From contig NW_026705295.1 in the NCBI RefSeq assembly GCF_029867415.1, positions 186,001-250,000 on the forward strand: a DNA stretch of 64,000 nucleotides, read 5' to 3'. Under the pieces are notes generated by a model. It saw nothing but the letters and a program-made list of their open reading frames with translations, did not search any database and was not told the DNA's origin. Shown piece after piece: positions 22,914 through 31,791 of the stretch (positions are counted from its first letter, which is position 1; each line of letters opens with the position of its first letter). A program made the position numbers and the translations under genes. Origin of the DNA: Vicia villosa. Its lineage: Eukaryota; Streptophyta; Magnoliopsida; Fabales; Fabaceae.

Positions 22914-23275
22914 CGATCACATAAGCTTCTGTCTTCAGAGAATTCATAGCTTCTGACTTCTGCTTCCATTGGACAGCTTCAGAACTTGAATTTCTTTAGA
23001 TCCCTAGAACACTCATAGCTTCTGATTCCTGCTTCCATTTAGGACAGCTTCAGAACTTGAATTTCTTTGATCATCAGAACATTCACAACTTCTGATTCCT
23101 GCTTCCATTTAGGACAGCTTCAGAACTTGAATTTCTTTGATCTTCAGAACATTCACAGCTTCTGATTTCTGCTTCCATTTAGGACAGCTTCAGAACTTGA
23201 GTTTTCTGGATCTTTAGAACATTCACAGCTTCTGATTTCTGCTTCCCTCGGATAGCTTCAGAGCTTTGAATTTCT
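22914..23275 (-). repeat. About 70-bp tandem repeats in the 3' region of Sirevirus A
   Basis: Four to five diverged units, each containing on the minus strand TTCTGAAGCTGTCC, AATGGAAGCAG and AATCAGAAGC. The same array is present in Sirevirus B at 36471-36796, so it belongs to the family. Confidence 0.8.
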
Positions 23276-24072
23276 ACCAACATCACTTCATGCTAGATTT
23301 GTATTAGAACATTGTTGAATGTACCAGAGCATCATCAGAGCATCTCTACATCCTGAAATGTTACAGAACAAAACTAAACGACAAAAGTCAGCATGAACGA
23401 GTCAGAACATAAAATGTATATTAGAACACATGATATGTATCAGAGCCATATAGGCTAAAATAATGTATCAGGGCAAATAGAATTTTGTCAGAGCAAATAG
23501 ACAAATATGGATCAAATTCTATTATCAGTGCTTCTGATTCTGAAGCTTGACAGCACTCAGCTTGCTTCAGTTTCCATGAGCTTATTCTTTTTACAGAATA
23601 ACGCTTCTTATGGTTTTGCTTCTTGTGCTTGCTTTGAAGATTTTCTTCACTTCTTTATACCTGCAAAACACTTAAACCATACAGAACTTGCAGTTCTTGT
23701 TAGTGAATGTGTGGGAGCTTTACCCAGCAACTGATAGATTAATCAAATCATTTATCATTTATCTTCTCCCCCTTTTTGTCATAACATCAAAAAGAATATT
23801 TCAAAAGATTCAGATGTATAAAACGACAAATAAAATCACTGGAATGTAAAAACAAAGAAACTTTTCATTGATAATCAAAAGATATTACAAAAGGTTCTTA
23901 TGTTTAACAAGATGAGAAACATTCCTAGCAAATACATAAAAAGTCATCCCAAGAGGAAATGACTACAAAAATTAAAAACAAAACCCTAGCAAGACACATT
24001 CTGTGTCAACCCATCAAGAATCCCTGTGGTCTTCTTGTCTTTCCAGACTAGAACCTCCACTGTAGGAGAGAT
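23276..24072 (-). other. Non-coding 3' region of Sirevirus A
   Basis: Sequence shared with B at 35816-36470, including an internal AAAAAGGGGGAGA tract near 23765-23778. From about 23895 it is unlike B. The open frames on the plus strand here are chance frames. Confidence 0.6.
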
Positions 24073-24306
24073 TCAAGAGACCAAAGAGGAAGAGAGGGAC
24101 AGTTCACAGACAGAGAACTGCTGTTGCAAACGGGGCTTTCTCTTAACATAGAAGTTAAGAATATCATTCTTAACCTCTTCCCATAACTCAAGAAAGTCTT
24201 CTGTCTTTGGGTGAAAGTTGATAACAACATCAAAGAAGAGGTCTGACTTGAGAGGTATTAGGAGAGCCATCCCGAGATATGCATAGATCTGCCGCCTTTG
24301 AGTCAT
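24073..24306 (-). CDS. 77-aa ORF of unknown function in the A-specific 3' cassette
   Basis: This frame opens at ATG 24306 with MTQRRQIYAYLGMALLIPLK and ends with VCELSLSSSLVS. It contains an acidic/aromatic stretch (PKTEDFLELWEEVKND). I do not recognise a family. It lies between pol and the 3' LTR, where Sireviruses carry their extra, so-called env-like ORF, but shares nothing I can see with the corresponding ORF in Sirevirus B (35272-35667). It may be the tail of a longer variant ORF3, captured DNA, or a chance frame. Confidence 0.3.
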   Translation of the reverse strand: MTQRRQIYAYLGMALLIPLKSDLFFDVVINFHPKTEDFLELWEEVKNDILNFYVKRKPRLQQQFSVCELSLSSSLVS

Positions 24307-24828
24307 AGATCTTCAACAGGCTTAGAGCATGATTAAGAGATCCAGACAAAGGATTCAAGATGAACGCAAGGTTTGAACTAGGATTTTTTTTAAAGAAAGA
24401 AAAACTTTGTTTGAGCAAGAGAAAAAAAAACAGAGACAGAGTGTAATAGAGAAAATATAAGAGGGAAGGAGAAGCGTTTGAAGAGTATTGAAAAGAAAAT
24501 AAAATGAAACAAATGATGGATAGCATTTAATGTTACGTGACATGAGGAGAGATAATAAAGACAAATGAGGTGACTAGCACAGTTACCTATGGTCGGCGTC
24601 CCTTCAACTGCACGCGCGCTTATCCATGAACAGTAAAGACAGGTTTACCATCCCGAGATAAAACGTTACAGCTGTTTTGCTTTAAAAGAGGTTCTGAATC
24701 AACTTACACAATGAAACGTTAGTAATAACCGAATCATAATTTCTAAAAGATTTCAATCAGAACTTCTGATTAAAAAATAATCCACTTTCATTTCAGAAGA
24801 TACTCATACATAAGAACTTCTCATCTTC

Positions 24829-27800
24829 TCATTCTGGGCATAAATCCATACTGATGTTCTTCAAAATGAACTTAAACCTATCTTCAGCCAGGGGTTTTGT
24901 AAAGATATCAGCCCATTGATGGTCTGTATCCACAAAGTTTAAAGATAGAACACCCTTCTGAACATAGTCCCTTATGAAATGATGTTTAATCTCAATATGT
25001 TTAGCTTTTGAATGAAGAATAGGATTCTTAGATAAACATATAGCAGAAGTATTATCACAGAATATAGGAATGTTACTCTCATATATCTGATAATCTTCTA
25101 GCTGACTCTTCATCCAGAGCATCTGTGTACTGCAACCAGCAGCAGCGACATATTCTGCTTCTGTTGTTGATAGAGCAATAGTTGCTTGCTTCTTGCTATA
25201 CCAGGAGATCAAATGACTTCCAAGAAATTGGCAACTTCCTGAAGTACTCTTTCTTTCAATTCTGTCTCCAGCATAGTCAGCATCGCAGAATCCTACTAAG
25301 TTGTATTCTTTAGATTTTCTGTAAACTAAGCCAACATTAGTAGTACCTTTCAGATACCTTAGAATTCTCTTAACAGCAGTTAAATGAGATTCTCTAGGAT
25401 CTGATTGGAATCTAGCACACAAACAAACACCGAACAGAATGTCAGGTCTAGAAGCAGTCAAATATAGAAGAGATCCAATCATACCTCTGTATAACTTCTG
25501 ATCTACCTTCTTACTTACCTCATCCTTACCTAGGATACATTTTGGATGCATAGGAGTTTTGGCTTCTTTGCAGTCTAGAAGATTAAACTTCTTCAGAAGT
25601 TCCTTCACATACTTGGTTTGGTGAACATACGTTCCTTCTGATGTTTGATTTATTTGTATTCCAAGGAAATACTTGAGTTCTCCCATCATGCTCATTTCAA
25701 ACTCAGCCTGCATAGACTCAGCAAACTCCTTTCCAAGTGTAGCATTAGATGTTCCAAAAATAATATCATCTACATATATTTGACAAATTAAAATATCCCT
25801 TTTAAAGGTTTTACAGAAGAGAGTAGTGTCCACTTTTCCTCTAGTGAAACCATTATCCAGAAGGAAAGAACTTAAGCGTTCATACCAAGCTCTGGGAGCT
25901 TGTTTCAATCCGTACAATGATTTCTTTAGTTTAAAAACATGATTAGGAGACATAGAGTCTTCAAAACCAGGAGGTTGATGGACATAAACTTCTTCATCTA
26001 TATAACCATTTAAGAAGGCACTCTTAACATCCATCTGATAGAGAGTGATGTTATGTTGAGTGGCAAATGAAATTAATAGACGAATAGATTCTAACCTGGC
26101 CACTGGTGCAAAGGTTTCTGTATAGTCAATCCCTTCTTGCTGACTGTAACCCTGAGCCACCAGTCTGGCTTTGTTCCTTACCACTTCACCTTTCTCACTG
26201 AGCTTGTTTCTGAAGACCCATTTTGTACCGATTATATTGAATCCATCTGGTCTAGGAACAAGATCCCAAACATCATTCCTTGTAAACTGATTCAGTTCTT
26301 CTTGCATAGCAATTATCCAGTCTGGATCTTCTAGAGCATGATCAACAGAAGTTGGCTCGATCAAAGATACAAGACCTAATTGACAGTCTGCATTGTTCTT
26401 AAGGAATGCTCTTGTTCTGATTGGATCATCCTTCTTTCCAAGAATGACATCTTCTGAATGACCAGAGATGAGTCTGGATGATCTTCTGACAGATGGTTCT
26501 TCAGAAATGCTTAGATTCTCCAGAGAAGCTGATACTTGATCTTCAGATTCTTTGCTTCTGAGAAGCTCTGCTTCTGATGCGTTGCTTCTTGGCTCAACAA
26601 CTTCTGATACATCAATATCACAATCTGCAAAATTATCAAACTGCTTTGGTTTTTCAGAACCAAGCTTATCATCAAACCTGATATTGATTGATTCTTCTAC
26701 AATTAATGTTTCAGTATTGTATACTCTGTAGCCTTTTGAGCGTTCAGAATATCCAAGAAGGAAACATTTTTGTGCTTTGGAATCAAACTTACCAAGATGA
26801 TCTTTAGTGTTCAGAATAAAGCATACACATCCAAAAGGATGGAAATATGAAATGTTGGGCTTTATATTCTTCCACAATTCATAAGGAGTCTTATTTAGAA
26901 TAGGTCTGATAGAGATTCTATTCTGAATATAGCATGTAGTGTTTATTGCTTCTGCCCAGAAATGCTTAGCCATATTGGTTTCATTGATCATGGTTCTGGC
27001 CATTTCTTGCAGAGTCCTATTCTTTCGTTCTACAACTCCATTTTGCTGTGGAGTTCTAGGACAAGAGAAATCATGGGCAATACCATTTTCTTTGAAGAAC
27101 TCTTCAAAAAATCTGTTCTCAAATTCACCACCATGATCACTTCTGACCTTTATGATTTTACACTCTTTTTCAGATTGAATCTGAATGCAGAAATCAAAGA
27201 ACACTGAATGAGACTCATCCTTGTGTTTCAAGAATTTTACCCACGTCCAGCGGCTATAATCATCTACGATGACTAATCCATATTTCTTCCCTCTGACAGA
27301 TGCTGTTTTGACTGGGCCAAACAGATCAATGTGCAAGAGTTCTAATGGCCTTGAGGTAGAAACAACATTCTTGGACTTGAATGCAGGTTTGGAGAACTTG
27401 CCCTTCTGACATGCTTCACAAAGAGCATCTGATTTGAATTTCAGATTAGGGAGTCCTCTGACAAGATCCAGTTTGTTAATCTGAGAAATCTTTCTCAAAC
27501 TAGCATGACCTAATATTCTGTGCCAGACCCACTGCTCTTCAGAAACAGACATAAGACAAGTCACCTTCTGACTCATAAGATCTTGCAGATCTGTCTTATA
27601 AATGTTGTTCTTCCTCTTGCCTGTAAATAGGATTGAGCCATCCTTCTGATTTACAGCCTTGCAAGACTTTTGATTAAAGATTATATCATAACCATTGTCA
27701 CTCAATTGACTGATAGATAAGAGGTTATGTGTTAATCCTTCTACAAGAAGTACATTAGAAATGGAAGGAGAGTTACCAGACTTTATAGTTCCAGAGCCAA

Positions 27801-27963
27801 TTATCTTGCCCTTCTGATCTCCTCCAAACTTGACTTCTCCTCCAGACTTAAGCACCAGGTCTTGGAACATAAACCTTCTTCCTGTCATGTGTCGTGAGCA
27901 TCCAGAGTCCAGGTACCACGACATGTTGTGCTTTGTCCTTTTTGCAGCCAAGGATATCTGCAA
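24829..27963 (-). CDS. pol: Sirevirus A pol (PR-INT-RT-RNase H), open
   Basis: 1,044 codons without a stop; the first codon is TTG and the frame overlaps gag, so translation must come through gag. Domains in order by residue: protease WYLDSGCSRHMTG (DSG at 19-21); gag-pre-integrase zinc finger with H148, H153, C182 and C185; integrase D213 (HIDLFGP), D276 (RSDHGG) and E312 (VVERKNRT), with exactly 35 residues between the last two; RT with QMDVKSAFLNG (643 on) and YVDDIIFG (730 on); RNase H FCDADYAG (892 on), STTEAEY and a late CDNTSA; end ADIFTKPLAEDRF. All catalytic residues I can check are present, and the length is normal for a copia pol. The element still cannot act alone, because its gag is broken. 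Pol frame is +1 relative to gag. Confidence 0.9.
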   Translation of the reverse strand: MQISLAAKRTKHNMSWYLDSGCSRHMTGRRFMFQDLVLKSGGEVKFGGDQKGKIIGSGTIKSGNSPSISNVLLVEGLTHNLLSISQLSDNGYDIIFNQKSCKAVNQKDGSILFTGKRKNNIYKTDLQDLMSQKVTCLMSVSEEQWVWHRILGHASLRKISQINKLDLVRGLPNLKFKSDALCEACQKGKFSKPAFKSKNVVSTSRPLELLHIDLFGPVKTASVRGKKYGLVIVDDYSRWTWVKFLKHKDESHSVFFDFCIQIQSEKECKIIKVRSDHGGEFENRFFEEFFKENGIAHDFSCPRTPQQNGVVERKNRTLQEMARTMINETNMAKHFWAEAINTTCYIQNRISIRPILNKTPYELWKNIKPNISYFHPFGCVCFILNTKDHLGKFDSKAQKCFLLGYSERSKGYRVYNTETLIVEESINIRFDDKLGSEKPKQFDNFADCDIDVSEVVEPRSNASEAELLRSKESEDQVSASLENLSISEEPSVRRSSRLISGHSEDVILGKKDDPIRTRAFLKNNADCQLGLVSLIEPTSVDHALEDPDWIIAMQEELNQFTRNDVWDLVPRPDGFNIIGTKWVFRNKLSEKGEVVRNKARLVAQGYSQQEGIDYTETFAPVARLESIRLLISFATQHNITLYQMDVKSAFLNGYIDEEVYVHQPPGFEDSMSPNHVFKLKKSLYGLKQAPRAWYERLSSFLLDNGFTRGKVDTTLFCKTFKRDILICQIYVDDIIFGTSNATLGKEFAESMQAEFEMSMMGELKYFLGIQINQTSEGTYVHQTKYVKELLKKFNLLDCKEAKTPMHPKCILGKDEVSKKVDQKLYRGMIGSLLYLTASRPDILFGVCLCARFQSDPRESHLTAVKRILRYLKGTTNVGLVYRKSKEYNLVGFCDADYAGDRIERKSTSGSCQFLGSHLISWYSKKQATIALSTTEAEYVAAAGCSTQMLWMKSQLEDYQIYESNIPIFCDNTSAICLSKNPILHSKAKHIEIKHHFIRDYVQKGVLSLNFVDTDHQWADIFTKPLAEDRFKFILKNISMDLCPE

Positions 27964-28570
27964 TAGGAATAATCTTATCCTTAGGTACCCACATTTTCTT
28001 GGGTCCTTTCTTGTTAGATTTTCTCAAGTTCTGATTGAACTTGGATTTAACATTGTAAGCAATAGTAGGAACAGCATGATAATTCTTAATGTGAGTTTCA
28101 TGATATTTCCTAGGTTGTGTCACATGCTTCTTAGTGTGTGTAATGTGAAAACTTTGAGCATGTGAAGTGTGCCTAAAATCATGGGAGTGGCCATACTTGA
28201 ACTGATCATACAATGGCTTGTATGTGATTTTCATTTCATCAACAGGTTCAAGTTTGTATGGGGTTTCACCCTCAAAACCAATGCCGACTCTTTTGTTTCC
28301 AGACACAGCATATATCATAGAAGCTAGCTGACTTCTGCCAATACTTCTAGATAAGAACTTCCTGAAACTTAAATCATATTCTTTCAGAATATGGTTTAGA
28401 CTAGGAGTGGATTTTTCTGAATCAGAAGGAGATCCAACATTATTGGATAATTTTAAAACTTTTTCTTTTAATTCAGAATTTTCCAACTCAAGCTTCTTCG
28501 TTTCAAATTCAAATAGCTTTTTCAGCTTTTTGTATTTGAGACTGATCTGAGACTTGAATTCCAGAAGTTC
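27848..28570 (-). pseudogene. gag: Sirevirus A gag, C-terminal fragment
   Basis: Minus-strand frame with KKLFEFETKKLELENSELKE, then SLNHILKEYDLSFRKFLSRS, a His-rich HTKKHVTQPRKYH stretch and WVPKDKIIPIADILGCKK, ending at 27848. It matches the last third of the intact gag of Sirevirus B. The fragment is cut off from its N-terminal part (58618-59803) by Sirevirus B. It overlaps pol by at least 116 nt in a different frame. Confidence 0.85.
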
Positions 28571-28575
28571 TGTTA
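28571..28575. repeat. Target-site duplication TGTTA, left copy (element B)
   Basis: TGTTA precedes the left LTR of Sirevirus B (which starts TGCTAGAAC, a one-base variant of TGTTAGAAC). The second copy is at 58613-58617. Removing B and one copy rejoins the gag of A. Confidence 0.88.
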
Positions 28576-29785
28576 TGCTAGAACAAGATTTGTTCTGATC
28601 AATTATCTTAGTTTTGATGATAACAATAATATGAATTTTGCTTAAGATAATATGGTACTCTAATCCAATGCAATTTCCTTTTCAGGAAATATATAAAGAG
28701 TATGCATAATTCAGCGCTCAGAAGCTTTATCTCAAGGGTTCAGCATGCAACATCAGAACATGGTCTGGCAAGACATCAGAAGATGGTCGAAGCAGAATCA
28801 GAACATGGGTCTATGGAAGCATCAGAAGAACACGAGATCAGAAGCACTGAAGTTCTGATGGTATCACGCTCAGAAGCACTTCAAGGTCAGAAGATCAGAA
28901 GATGCTATGCACCAAGCTGTTTGACTCTGATGATATTCAAACGTTGTATTCACAAACATCAGATCAGAAGGAAGTAGACGTGGCAAGCTACGCTGACTGA
29001 CAAAAGGAACGTTAAAAGCTATTATAGGCAACGTCAGTAGACACAGCGTGAACAAGGCTCGAGGTAGTTGACAAAAGCGTATAACATTAAATGCGATGCT
29101 GTACGGAACACGCAAAGCATTAAATGCACTCAACGGTCATCTTCTCCAACGCCTATAAATATGAAGTTCTGATGAGAAGCAAGGTTAACGATCCTGAACC
29201 AAAACAACTCATATTAACTTGCTGAAACTCTGTTCTACTCAAAGCTCAGAATCTTCATCTTCGTCAAAGCTCACTACATTGCTGTTGTAATATATTAGTG
29301 AGATTAAGCTTAAACGTTAAGAGAAATATCACATTTTGTGATTATAGCTTTTTAAGAAGCAATTGTAATACTCTTATAATTGATTACATTAAGTTGTAAG
29401 GAACTAGAGTGATCGTGTGGATCAGTATACTCTAGGAAGTCTTAGAGGTTATCTAAGCAGGTTGTAACTAGAGTGATCGTGTGGATCAGAATACTCTAGA
29501 AAAGTCTTAGAGGGTATCTAAGCAGTTGTTCCTGGAGTGATCAGTGTGTGATCAGAAGACTCTGGAAGACTTAGTTGATGACTAAGTGGAGAACCATTGT
29601 AATCCGTGCGATTAGTGGATTAAATCCTCAGTTGAGGTAAATCATCTCTGCGGGGGTGGACTGGAGTAGTTTAGTTAACAACGAACCAGGATAAAAATAA
29701 CTGTGCAATTTATTTTTATCTGTCAAGTTTTTAAAGCTACACTTATTCAAACCCCCCCCCTTTCTAAGTGTTTTTCTATCCTTCA
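28576..29785 (+). repeat. 5' LTR of Sirevirus B
   Basis: 1,210 bp from TGCTAGAACAAG to TTTTCTATCCTTCA, followed after two bases by the primer site. Very rich in CAGAAG-like hexamers, for example about ten CAGAA cores in 28716-28980. Contains TATAAATA at 29154-29161. Confidence 0.93.
29154..29161 (+). promoter_or_regulatory. TATA box in Sirevirus B 5' LTR
   Basis: TATAAATA inside GCCTATAAATATGAAG, conserved in the four Sirevirus LTRs. Transcripts would start some 30 bp downstream, which would leave a U3 of about 600 bp. Confidence 0.6.
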
Positions 29786-29787
29786 AT

Positions 29788-29799
29788 TGGTATCAGAGC
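29788..29799 (+). promoter_or_regulatory. Primer-binding site (initiator tRNA-Met type), Sirevirus B
   Basis: TGGTATCAGAGC two bases after the 5' LTR, the standard complement of the plant initiator tRNA-Met 3' end used by copia elements for first-strand synthesis. Confidence 0.9.
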
Positions 29800-29871
29800 G
29801 CCGGTTCTAAGGTGCAAGCACTTAACCGTGTTTAGAAAAGATTCAGGAAGAGAAAAACGCTTCAGTAAAAG

Positions 29872-31791
29872 ATGGCTGGTGAAATTGAAAAGTCTACACC
29901 TGCATCTACATCTGGCTCTGCTGAGCAACACAACGGTAACAATGGTTATACTAGACCGCCGGTATTTGATGGTGAAAACTTTGAATACTGGAAAGATAAA
30001 CTGGAAAGTTACTTTCTTGGTCTAGATGGTGATCTATGGGATCTTCTGATGGATGGTTACAAACATCCAGTAAATGCCAGTGGCGTAAAGCTGACAAGGC
30101 AAGAAATGAATGATGATCAGAAGAAGCTTTTCAGGAATCATCATAAATGCAGAACTGTTTTGCTGAATGCTATCTCTCATGCTGAGTATGAGAAGATTTC
30201 TAACAGGGAAACGGCCTATGACATATATGAGTCCTTGAAAATGACTCATGAAGGAAATCCTCAAGTCAAGGAGACTAAAGCTCTCGCTTTAATCCAGAAG
30301 TATGAAGCCTTCAAGATGGAGGATGATGAAGACATTGAAAAGATGTTTTCAAGATTTCAAACTCTTACTGCTGGATTGAGAGTTCTTGACAAGGGATACA
30401 CCAAGGCTGATCACGTAAAGAAGATCATCAGAAGCTTACCCAGAAGATGGGGTCCTATGGTGACTGCATTCAAGATTGCAAAGAATCTGAATGAAGTTTC
30501 TCTGGAAGAGCTTATCAGTGCCTTGAGGAGTCATGAAATAGAGCTGGACGCAAATGAGCCTCAAAAGAAAGGTAAGTCTATTGCATTAAAATCCAATATC
30601 AAGAAATGCACTAACGCTTTTCAGGCTAGAGAAGAAGATCCTGAAGAATCAGAATCTGAAGAAGAAGATGAACTGTCCTTGATCTCCAGAAGGCTAAATC
30701 AACTCTGGAAGACCAAGCAAAGGAAGTTCAGAGGCTTCAGAAGTTCAAAGAAATTTGAACGTGGAGAATCTTCTGATGACAGAAGATTTGACAAGAAGAA
30801 GGTCATGTGCTATGAATGCAATGAGCCTGGACACTTCAAGAATGAATGTCCAAAACTTCAGAAGGAAAATCCCAAGAAGAAGTTTCATAAGAAGAAAGGT
30901 CTTATGGCAACCTGGGATGAGTCAGAAGATGATTCAGACTCTGAAGATGAGCAGGCTAACTGTGCGCTGATGGCGACAGAAGATGACGGATCAGAATCTA
31001 CATCAGAATCAGATTCTGAAGAGGTATTTTCTGAACTTACTAGAGATGAGTTAGTTTCCGGTCTAACTGAACTTCTGGAATTCAAGTCTCAGATTAGTCT
31101 CAAATACAAAAAGCTGAAAAAGCTATTTGAATTTGAAACAAAGAAGCTTGAGTTGGAAAATTCTGAATTAAAAGAAAAACTTTTAAAATTATCCAATAAT
31201 GTTGGATCTCCTTCTGATTCAGAAAAATCCACTCCCAGTCTAAACCATATTCTGAAAGAATATGATTTAAGTTTCAGGAAGTTCTTATCTAGAAGTATTG
31301 GCAGAAGTCAGCTAGCTTCTATGATATATGCTGTGTCTGGAAACAAAAGAGTTGGCATTGGTTTTGAGGGTGAAACCCCATACAAACTTGAACCTGTTGA
31401 TGAAATGAAATTCACATACAAGCCATTGTATGATCAGTTCAAGTATGGCCACTCTCATGATATTAGGCACACTTCACATGCTCAAAGTTTTCACATAACA
31501 CACACCAAAAAGCATGTGACACAACCTAGGAAATATCATGAAACTCACATTAAAAATTATCATGCTGTTCCTCCTATTGCTTACAATGTTAAACCCAAGT
31601 TCAATCAGAACTTGAGAAAATCTAACAAGAAAGGACCCAAGAGAATATGGGTACCTAAGGATAAGATTATTCCTATTGCAGATATCCTTGGCTGCAAAAA
31701 CGACAAAGCACAACATGTCATGGTACCTGGACTCTGGATGCTCACGACACATGACAGGAAGAAGGTCTATGTTCCAAGACCTGGTGCTTAA
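29872..31791 (+). CDS. gag: Sirevirus B Gag, open (639 aa)
   Basis: Starts at the first ATG after the primer site (MAGEIEKS) and stays open to 31791. Residues of about 25-60 hold PPVFDGENFEYWKDKLESYF, the entry motif of copia Gag. About 90-240 is the UBN2-type capsid region, including DIYESLKMTHEG and HVKKIIRSLPRRW. A CX2CX4HX4C zinc knuckle (CYECNEPGHFKNEC) sits at residues 313-326. An acidic Ser/Glu/Asp-rich segment follows, then a coiled-coil-like Lys/Glu/Leu stretch (FETKKLELENSELKEK) and a His-rich tail. The long tail after the knuckle is typical of Sireviruses. It would form cytoplasmic particles packaging element RNA. This copy shows no break. Confidence 0.9.
   Translation: MAGEIEKSTPASTSGSAEQHNGNNGYTRPPVFDGENFEYWKDKLESYFLGLDGDLWDLLMDGYKHPVNASGVKLTRQEMNDDQKKLFRNHHKCRTVLLNAISHAEYEKISNRETAYDIYESLKMTHEGNPQVKETKALALIQKYEAFKMEDDEDIEKMFSRFQTLTAGLRVLDKGYTKADHVKKIIRSLPRRWGPMVTAFKIAKNLNEVSLEELISALRSHEIELDANEPQKKGKSIALKSNIKKCTNAFQAREEDPEESESEEEDELSLISRRLNQLWKTKQRKFRGFRSSKKFERGESSDDRRFDKKKVMCYECNEPGHFKNECPKLQKENPKKKFHKKKGLMATWDESEDDSDSEDEQANCALMATEDDGSESTSESDSEEVFSELTRDELVSGLTELLEFKSQISLKYKKLKKLFEFETKKLELENSELKEKLLKLSNNVGSPSDSEKSTPSLNHILKEYDLSFRKFLSRSIGRSQLASMIYAVSGNKRVGIGFEGETPYKLEPVDEMKFTYKPLYDQFKYGHSHDIRHTSHAQSFHITHTKKHVTQPRKYHETHIKNYHAVPPIAYNVKPKFNQNLRKSNKKGPKRIWVPKDKIIPIADILGCKNDKAQHVMVPGLWMLTTHDRKKVYVPRPGA

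Noticed and set aside
26137..27207. Plus-strand ORFs within Sirevirus A pol
   Set aside because: Shadow frames of the minus-strand pol; the same shadows occur on the opposite strand in B.
28576..28584. Misplaced LTR start (TGCTAGAAC) as sign of a different element
   Set aside because: A single T-to-C change from TGTTAGAAC; the TGTTA duplication and the rest of the LTR show it is the true 5' end of Sirevirus B.
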